This document shows, piece by piece, positions 37,671 through 43,783 of a DNA stretch of 43,783 nt. Both the position numbers and the translations under genes were made by a program. Below the pieces are notes generated by a model that ran no database searches, was not told the DNA's origin, and saw only the letters and a program-made list of their open reading frames with translations. Source of the stretch: Amoeboaphelidium occidentale (lineage: Eukaryota > Aphelidiomycota > Aphelidea); NCBI GenBank assembly GCA_023515795.1, contig JALGPX010000034.1:44533-88315 (forward strand), read 5' to 3'. Each line of letters opens with the position of its first letter. Position 1 is the first letter of the stretch.

Positions 37671-38751
37671 ATGATTTGGCTTGATGGAAGTATGGGAACC
37701 TTGCTGTGCGACATGGCTTCTAAAAGTTTTCCAGAAGAGCTTGATACTAAAGCCCTGGCTAAATTATGGTCTTCTTACTTCAATATCAGTCACAGGGACA
37801 TTGTGAAATTGGCCCACGCAAAATACCTCGCAGCTGGATCAGATTATATTCTAACAAATACTTATCAGGCTTCTTTTAAAGGGTACTTGGAATGTTTTCC
37901 TAATCGCTCCAAAAATGATGCAAGAGATTTCATTCGCGATGGTGTTCGTATTGCACTGGAGGCCGTCAATGATTTCGGGCCAAAACTGAAACCTTTAGTC
38001 GTATCACTCGGTCCATATGGAGCATGCTTGTGTAATGGGTAACTAGCTGCCTTCTATGATTAATTTATTGAAGTCAAGAATATTCCGGAGACTATGGAAA
38101 TGTGTCTGATTATGATCTGTTAGACTTTCATCGGGAAAGACTTGAGACAGTTCTGAATGAGGAATTTTTACAGGAAGTTAAAGCTGCAACGTCTATAAGA
38201 TCATTACTGTTTGAAACATTGCCGAACTTTACGGAGATTAAAATCATACTGGAAGCTGTTAAGGGATACTCTGAAATCTTTGAAAGGTTTCAGATTGAAG
38301 TCTGGTTATCGTTGTCAGTCAAACTGAAAGAAGAGAACGTATTTTTGGCGGACGGTACACGCATAGAAATCGTAGTTGAATTCCTTAAAACATACAGCGA
38401 AAACTCGAAGCTTGCTACAACTATTGGAGTTAATTGCATTGCTCCTCAATATGCTCCGGTTGTCGTCAAGAAGTTACACGATAGCATCACCCTTAATCAT
38501 ATTGATAGCCTAAAGATTCTTTGCAAGCCGAATAGAGGTGACACTTGGGACGCTATTGCAAAACGATGGGTACCACAAGATAGTTCTTCAGATTTTTTAC
38601 AGAGCCTTCAAGAATGTATCAAGAACGGAGCATTTTACGTCGGAGGTAAGATGACTTCAGCGTTTAATTTAATCACTTAGGCTGTTGCCAAACGACACCA
38701 GAAGACATAAAGCAAGTAAATGCATTGACGAGCTTAAATCATTCTATGTGA
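37671..38751 (+). CDS. Homocysteine S-methyltransferase
   Basis: Three exons, 37671..38038, 38074..38645 and 38681..38751, with two 35-base introns, give 336 residues. The protein starts MIWLDGSMGTLL and shows the TIM-barrel family motifs LTNTYQASFKGY, VVSLGPYGACL, QEYSGDY, LLFETLPNFTE, and the zinc site cysteines in TIGVNCIAP and GGCCQTTPEDI. It transfers a methyl group from S-methylmethionine or S-adenosylmethionine to homocysteine (Mht1/Sam4/BHMT2-like). The length fits Sam4/Mht1. The third exon ends with the stop at 38751; a second copy of this exon's last 65 bases reappears at 39060-39124 because of the assembly artefact. Divergent from the PELP1-like gene; its 5' region is only 20 bases. 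Confidence 0.93.
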
Positions 38752-38814
38752 ACTGTCTTATCATACGAACTACTTTTAGGCCTTGCAGTTCAGCGATTAC
38801 GCCCTTTTAGCGAA

Positions 38815-39058
38815 ATGAAACATGCGAGGTTTCTGCTGATGTTCTTGCTTACAATATCGCAATTAATAAACGTCTCCTTTTGCATGTCAAAGAGCCACAT
38901 AAACACATTAAAGTTAGATAATCATTCACCCTACAGCCTAACTTTATGCTAGAGCCACCGTAAAAGAAATGTTTTACCATGCTTACGATAATTACATGAA
39001 ACATGCTTTTCCAATGGACGAACTAAATCCGACAAGGTGCAGCGGTAAAGGCAGAGAC
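38815..39058 (+). CDS. EDEM3-like GH47 gene, contig piece 1 (haplotype A, 5' end)
   Basis: Exon 38815..38912 encodes a signal peptide ([20 protein letters not shown]). A 40-base intron (38913..38952, donor GTTAGA) is followed by 38953..39058, which encodes [20 protein letters not shown] and the start of GH47. The frame is cut by the N at 39059. The protein is an ER degradation-enhancing mannosidase-like protein. It continues without a gap in piece 3 (40536), which overlaps the last 139 bases identically. The stop of the methyltransferase gene is 63 bases upstream. Confidence 0.85.
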
Positions 39059-39059
39059 N
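39059..39059. other. Single-N contig joint
   Basis: One N marks the junction of pieces 1 and 2; sequence on the right steps back 372 bases along the locus. Confidence 0.95.
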
Positions 39060-39124
39060 GCCAAACGACACCAGAAGACATAAAGCAAGTAAATGCATTG
39101 ACGAGCTTAAATCATTCTATGTGA
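39060..39124 (+). pseudogene. Second copy of the methyltransferase gene's last exon (assembly duplicate)
   Basis: Bases 39060..39124 repeat 38687..38751, encoding CQTTPEDIKQVNALTS and the stop. This is the other haplotype of the same exon, brought in by the misjoined contig, and not a real second gene or a decayed copy. Confidence 0.85.
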
Positions 39125-39187
39125 ACTGTCTTATCATACGAAATATATTCAGGCCTTTTAGTTCTGCGATTACGCCTTTTTAGCGAG

Positions 39188-40534
39188 ATGAAACATGCAA
39201 GGTTTCTGCTGATGTTCCTGCTTACAATGGCGCAAGTAATAAACGTCTCCATTTGCATGTCGAAGAGCCACATAAACACATTAAAGTAAGACAATCATTC
39301 ACCCTACAGCCTAACTTTATGCTAGAGCCACCGTAAAAGAAATGTTTTACCATGCTTACGATAATTACATGAAACATGCCTTCCCAATGGACGAACTAAA
39401 TCCGTCAAGGTGCAGCGGTAAAGGCAGAGACTATGTGAACCCTAAGAATGGAATCAATGATGTTTTGGGAGATTATTGCTTGACTTTAATCGATTCGTTG
39501 GACACTTTACTAGTAATGGGGGATCATGAAGAGTTTAAAAGAGCCATAACATTGATAGTAAAGCATGTCAACTTTTCGAGGCATGCCAACAGAGTCCAGG
39601 TTTTTGAAACAAGTATCAGAATTTTGGGTGGTTTGCTGTCTGGACATTTGCTCGCAACGGATGTCAAGCTGCACCGTCACTTAAACTTTACAATGGAAGG
39701 TCATTATAATGGACAGTTGTTAGATTTGGCATATGATCTTGGTAAGCGACTTTTACCAGCTTTTGAAGAATCTAAAACGGATTTGCCTTTCGCGAGGGTT
39801 AATCTTGTTTACGGAGTTGATAAGGGGGAAATTAGTGAAACATGCACAGCTGGGGCTGGAACTCTTTTATTAGAATTTGGTTTACTAAGTAGATTAACGG
39901 GAGATCAAAGATTTGAAGAGTTAGCAAAGAAAAGCATTGAAAGCATTTGGGCTAAACGGTCATCATTGAATCTGGTCGGTAATACTTTAGATGTTAATAC
40001 AGGAGCATGGATACACAAAGATAGTGGAATTAATGCTGGTATTGATAGTTTCTATGAGTATCTACTCAAGGCATATGTTGTATTCGGAGACAAGTACTAT
40101 CTTGAAATGTTTGAAGAATCTTACAAAGCTGTACTTGCGTACGTGCGTGATCCGGAGGGTTACATGTACCGTCCAGTACATATGGACACGGGTCAACCAT
40201 TTGCTACTTGGATAGATTCTTTATCGGCATTCTTTCCTGGTCTGCAAGTTATGTATGGCGATCTTCCAAACGCAATTAGATTGCATGAAGTGTATTATAG
40301 TATCTGGCGAAAGTACAATGCTCTTCCAGAAAGATTTGATTATATTCAGAAGAATGTTAACCTTCCTTATTATCCTTTAAGACCAGAATTAATTGAAAGC
40401 ACTTATTTTCTTTATCAAGCCACTTCTGCAGATTATTACTTGGAAGCCGGCGCAACATTTTTGAAAGACTTACAAAAGTATACCAAGACAAAATGCGGAT
40501 ATGCTTCTATAAAGCACGTTGTGACAAAATCGTC
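39188..40534 (+). CDS. EDEM3-like GH47 gene, contig piece 2 (haplotype B)
   Basis: Exon 39188..39285 (signal peptide; donor here is the consensus GTAAGA), intron 39286..39325, then exon 39326..40534 up to the N at 40535. It encodes the GH47 (alpha/alpha)7 barrel: SGKGRDYVNPKNGINDVLGD, LIDSLDTLLVMGD, VFETSIRILGGLLSGH, ETCTAGAGTLLLEF, TGAWIHKDSGINAGIDSFYE and RPELIESTYFLYQATS. The catalytic acid and base glutamates of the class I mannosidase fold are present. EDEM proteins trim or recognise mannose on misfolded glycoproteins for ER-associated degradation. The apparent stop after the N (40566) comes from running into intron sequence of piece 3 and is artificial. Confidence 0.9.
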
Positions 40535-41777
40535 NAATCATTCACCCTACAGCCTAACTTTATGCTAGAGCCACCGTAAAAGAAATGTTTTACCATGCTT
40601 ACGATAATTACATGAAACATGCTTTTCCAATGGACGAACTAAATCCGACAAGGTGCAGCGGTAAAGGCAGAGACTATGTGAACCCTAAGAATGGAATCAA
40701 TGATGTTTTGGGAGATTATTGCTTGACTTTAATCGATTCGTTGGACACTTTACTAGTAGTGGGGGATCATGAAGAGTTTAAAAGAGCCATAACACTGATA
40801 GTAAAGCATGTCAACTTTTCGAGGCATGCCAACAGAGTCCAGGTTTTTGAAACAAGTATCAGAATTTTGGGTGGTTTGCTATCTGGACATTTGCTCGCAA
40901 CGGATGTCAAGCTGCACCGTCACTTAAACTTTACAATGGAAGGTCATTATAATGGAGAATTGTTAGATTTGGCATATGATCTTGGTAAGCGACTTTTACC
41001 AGCTTTTGAAGAATCTAAAACGGATTTGCCTTTCGCGAGGGTTAATCTTGTTTACGGAGTTGATAAGGGGGAAATTAGTGAAACATGCACAGCTGGGGCT
41101 GGAACTCTTTTATTAGAATTTGGTTTACTAAGTAGATTAACGGGAGATCAAAGATTTGAAGAGTTAGCAAAGAAAAGCATCGAGAGCATTTGGGCTAAAC
41201 GGTCATCGTTGAATCTGGTCGGTAATACTTTAGATGTTAATACAGGAGAATGGATACACAAAGATAGTGGAATTAATGCTGGTATTGATAGTTTCTATGA
41301 GTATCTACTCAAAGCATATGTTGTATTCGGAGACAAGTATTATCTGGAAATGTTTGAAGAATCCTACAAAGCTGTACTTGCGTATGTGCGTGATCCTGAG
41401 GGTTACATGTACCGTCCAGTACATATGGACACGGGTCAGCCATTTGCTACTTGGATAGATTCTTTATCTGCTTTCTTTCCTGGTCTGCAAGTTATGTATG
41501 GCGATCTCCCAAACGCAATTAGATTGCATGAAGTGTATTATAGTATCTGGAGAAAGTACAATGCTCTTCCAGAAAGATTTGATTATATCCAGAAGAATGT
41601 TAACCTTCCTTATTATCCTTTAAGGCCCGAGTTAATCGAAAGCACTTATTTTCTTTATCAAGCCACTTCTGCAGATTATTACTTGGAAGCCGGCGCAACA
41701 TTTTTGAAAGACTTACAAAAGTATACCAAGACAAAATGCGGATATGCTTCTATAAAGCACGTTGTGACAAAATCGTC
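39293..41777. repeat. Allelic duplicate 2: 39293-40534 versus 40536-41777
   Basis: Two 1242-base copies of the EDEM gene lie on either side of the N at 40535, collinear, with few substitutions (mostly third-position). The first 139 bases of the second copy are identical to 38920-39058, the end of piece 1, and differ from piece 2, which links pieces 1 and 3. Confidence 0.92.
40535..40535. other. Single-N contig joint
   Basis: One N marks the junction of pieces 2 and 3; sequence on the right steps back 1242 bases along the locus. Confidence 0.95.
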
Positions 41778-42494
41778 AGATGATAGAATGGAAAGCTTCT
41801 TTCTAAGTGAAACTCTAAAGTATTTGTATTTGCTATTTGATTCTGACAATTACTTCAACAGAGAGAATATAGTTTTCACTACTGAAGCTCATATACTTTA
41901 TGTGGATAAGGACATTTTGAAACTTCCTGAAACTGTTATAAGTTGGGATACAACTCGAAGGAGAAGCGCCAAAGAACGTCTGAAGGATCAATTGAACCTA
42001 AAAAAGAACAGTTTGGTTTGTAAGAAGCCCAAGATAAAACCCTACATTGCGCCCACTCCTTTGTTAGAACCCAAGGAAGTCGATTATGTAAACTTCTTGA
42101 CTGGCCTTGATTATTCGAAACCCGCAGAAGCTGTGGGAATGTGCTTGAACACCGGGAGGAAGGATAAAACCAAACTCATGGAAGATATAACCCATGTATT
42201 CTTTGATTACAAAGAAATGTTCAGTTCAAACGAAAACTCTGATATCGCCAACCATGTTCATAAATCCGCATCAATTCAATGGCTGGAGAACGGGGACATA
42301 CTGCTGGATACTGTTAATCAACTCAAGATGGTTTTGAATTCTGTTGGTGATGGTATTGCCATCTCTCAAATCAAAGACTTCAAAGTTAACCCGAATCGAC
42401 GAATATTTGTTTCTCAGAATGGTTTGAAGTCTTTAAACAAAGATCAGCCTTTCTTTCCCGAGTTTGAGGTCGCCATGCTAAGGGTGTTTAGGCC
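40569..42494 (+). CDS. EDEM3-like GH47 gene, contig piece 3 (haplotype A)
   Basis: Piece 3 starts inside the intron (40536..40568) and then the exon runs open to the N at 42495. It repeats 39326..40534 with scattered changes (for example Met to Val in LLVVGD, Gln to Glu in NGELLD, Ala to Glu in TGEWIH). It continues beyond piece 2 with FFLSETLKYLYLLFD, VFTTEAHILYVDKD (the Thr-Glu-Ala-His calcium-site segment that closes the GH47 domain), then a post-GH47 region. That region includes a lysine-rich stretch (CKKPKIKPYIAP) and an EVAMLRVFRP segment. Confidence 0.88.
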
Positions 42495-43352
42495 NGAAAG
42501 CACTTATTTTCTTTATCAAGCCACTTCTGCAGATTATTACTTGGAAGCCGGCGCAACATTTTTGAAAGACTTACAAAAGTATACCAAGACAAAATGCGGA
42601 TATGCTTCTATAAAGCACGTTGTGACAAAATCGTCTGATGATAGAATGGAAAGCTTCTTTCTGAGTGAAACTCTAAAGTATTTGTATTTGCTATTCGATT
42701 CTGACAATTACTTCAACAGAGAGGATGTAGTTTTCACTACTGAGGCTCACATACTTTATGTGGATAAGGACATTTTGAAACTTCCTCAAACTGTCATAAG
42801 CTGGGATACAACTCGAAGGAGAAGCGCCAAAGAACGTCTGAAGGATCAATTGAACCTAAAAAAGAGCAATTTGGTCTGTAAGAAGCCCAAGATAAAACCT
42901 TACATTGCGGCCACTCCACTTTTAGAACCCAAGGAAGTCGATTATGTAAACTTCTTGACTGGCCTTGATTATTCGAAACCTGCAGAAGCTGTGGGGATGT
43001 GCTTAAACACTGGGAGGAATGAAAAAACCAAACTAATGGAAGATGCAACCCATGTATTCTTTGATTACAAAGAAATGTTCAGTTCAAACGAAAACTCTGA
43101 TATCGCCAACCATGTTCATAAATCCGCATCAATTCAATGGCTGGAGAACGGGGACATACTGCTGGATACTGTTAATCAACTCAAGATGGTTTTGAATTCT
43201 GTTGGTGATGGTATTGCCATCTCTCAAATCAACGACTTCAAAGTTAACCCGAATCGACGAATATTTGTTTCTCAGAATGGTTTGAAGTCTTTAAACAAAG
43301 ATCAGCCTTTCTTTCCCGAGTTTGAGGTCGCCATGCTAAGGGTGTTTAGGCC
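41638..43352. repeat. Allelic duplicate 3: 41638-42494 versus 42496-43352
   Basis: Two 857-base copies of the EDEM 3' region lie on either side of the N at 42495. The start of the second copy (42496-42635) matches 40395-40534, the end of piece 2, over 140 bases. Confidence 0.92.
42495..42495. other. Single-N contig joint
   Basis: One N marks the junction of pieces 3 and 4; sequence on the right steps back 857 bases along the locus. By chance the frame stays open across it. Confidence 0.95.
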
Positions 43353-43783
43353 ACAGTACTTGAACGTGTATCCAGGCTTTGAAGATACTCGTCTTGCAAA
43401 ATTAGAGACTCAAGTTCCACTGTTAATCAACCCTGAATACACGAAAATGAAGAAACTATTCCGATTCTTTGAAGATCTTGGAATAATACCAGCTGCGTTT
43501 GGTCCGCGGTTGAATCTGTCATCAAATGATAATTTTCCGGGGTACCCTTTAGAAACAGGCGTTGTTTACTTGCCTTACAATCCTCTTTTCTGCAGTTCTA
43601 TATCAGCCAAAGATTCTCTTATTGTAAGAGACGAGATCGTACTGATTAAGAGAGGAGAATGTATGTTTTACGAAAAGGTTTTGTTTGCACAAAAGGCCGG
43701 AGCAGTCTCTGTAATCATAATGAACACAAATGATGATATGTTGCAAATGAGTCCCGTGGAAAATGCTAAAGACGAGATAACGA
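42496..43783 (+). CDS. EDEM3-like GH47 gene, contig piece 4 (haplotype B, 3' part, runs off the window)
   Basis: The frame is open from 42496 to the window end. The first 857 bases repeat 41638..42494 of piece 3 with scattered substitutions (for example Asn-Ile to Asp-Val in NREDVVF). New sequence after 43352 encodes a protease-associated (PA) domain: GVVYLPYNPLFCSS, IVLIKRGECMFYEKVLFAQK and AGAVSVIIMNTND. GH47 plus PA marks the EDEM3-type architecture. The C-terminus lies outside the window, so an ER-retention signal cannot be checked. Confidence 0.9.

Larger units (their letters stand above)
38687..39431. repeat. Allelic duplicate 1: 38687-39058 versus 39060-39431
   Basis: Two 372-base copies lie head to tail on either side of one N, with no length change between them. 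They differ at roughly one base in twenty by eye, more in the non-coding part than in the coding part. They cover the end of the methyltransferase gene and the start of the EDEM gene. Confidence 0.92.

Noticed and set aside
38815-43783. A true tandem family of three or four EDEM genes
   Set aside because: Each copy is cut exactly at a single N, the pieces tile one gene, and alternate pieces overlap identically. An assembly artefact explains everything.

Overview
This window is nuclear DNA of a compact eukaryote, most likely a fungus. The fungal signs are a HAM1-like protein, ERG12 and ERG28 homologues, a Cdc4-type F-box protein, AIM24, a PELP1/Rix1-like protein and a proline-rich secreted wall-type protein. 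The exact lineage cannot be settled from sequence alone. ARPC3, a tetraspanin-like protein and a MOB/oxidoreductase fusion lean slightly towards an early-diverging group. Genes are packed tightly, often 7 to 60 bases apart on either strand. Nearly all introns found are 33 to 56 bases long with GT...AG ends. Several genes were recovered only by joining very short exons: RBX1, ARPC3, ERG28, the TMEM223-like gene, the RRP43 5' end and the C2 gene N-terminus.

Layout: 1-1093 partial AIM24 (-); 1473-2958 forkhead factor (+); 3016-3968 proteasome beta5 (+); 4006-5889 Cdc4/Fbw7 (-); 5915-7045 mevalonate kinase (-); 7477-9281 HAM1-like (+); 9423-10325 short-chain dehydrogenase (+); 10372-11055 basic-secretory-protein-type zincin (-); 11089-11925 NIPSNAP (+). 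A long minus-strand run follows: ARID protein, inositol polyphosphate kinase, two tandem sulfotransferase-like/GT77 fusion proteins, RBX1, ARPC3 and a 50-residue membrane ORF. Then PIG-U (+), GPN2 (+), a tetraspanin-like protein (-), a C2/PYG-repeat protein (-), the MOB fusion (+), a GATA factor (-), a secreted Pro-rich protein (-), a SET protein (+), seryl-tRNA synthetase (+), a possible small spliced gene (-), RRP43 (-), ERG28 (-), a TMEM223-like protein (-), an EF-hand membrane protein (-), a PELP1/Rix1-like protein (-), homocysteine S-methyltransferase (+) and an EDEM3-like GH47 mannosidase-like gene (+).

Most genes are housekeeping. They group loosely around ubiquitin/proteasome and ER quality control (beta5, Cdc4, RBX1, EDEM), isoprenoid/sterol synthesis (ERG12, ERG28), GPI and sugar transfer (PIG-U, the GT77 pair), RNA and ribosome biogenesis (RRP43, PELP1/Rix1, GPN2, SerRS) and transcription (FKH, GATA, ARID, SET).

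The last 5 kb (38.7-43.8 kb) is not a true tandem array. It holds four contig pieces separated by single Ns at 39059, 40535 and 42495. The pieces repeat the same EDEM gene from two diverged haplotypes. Pieces 1 and 3 fit together, and pieces 2 and 4 fit together, each through an identical overlap of about 140 bases. The source is therefore heterozygous (diploid, dikaryotic or mixed), and this end is an assembly artefact.

The most unusual gene content is (1) a MOB kinase-activator domain fused to a Gfo/Idh/MocA-type Rossmann domain that lacks the usual E-K-P lysine, and (2) a tandem pair of type II membrane proteins joining a sulfotransferase-like domain to a GT77-type glycosyltransferase domain, one copy having lost the PAPS-binding loop.
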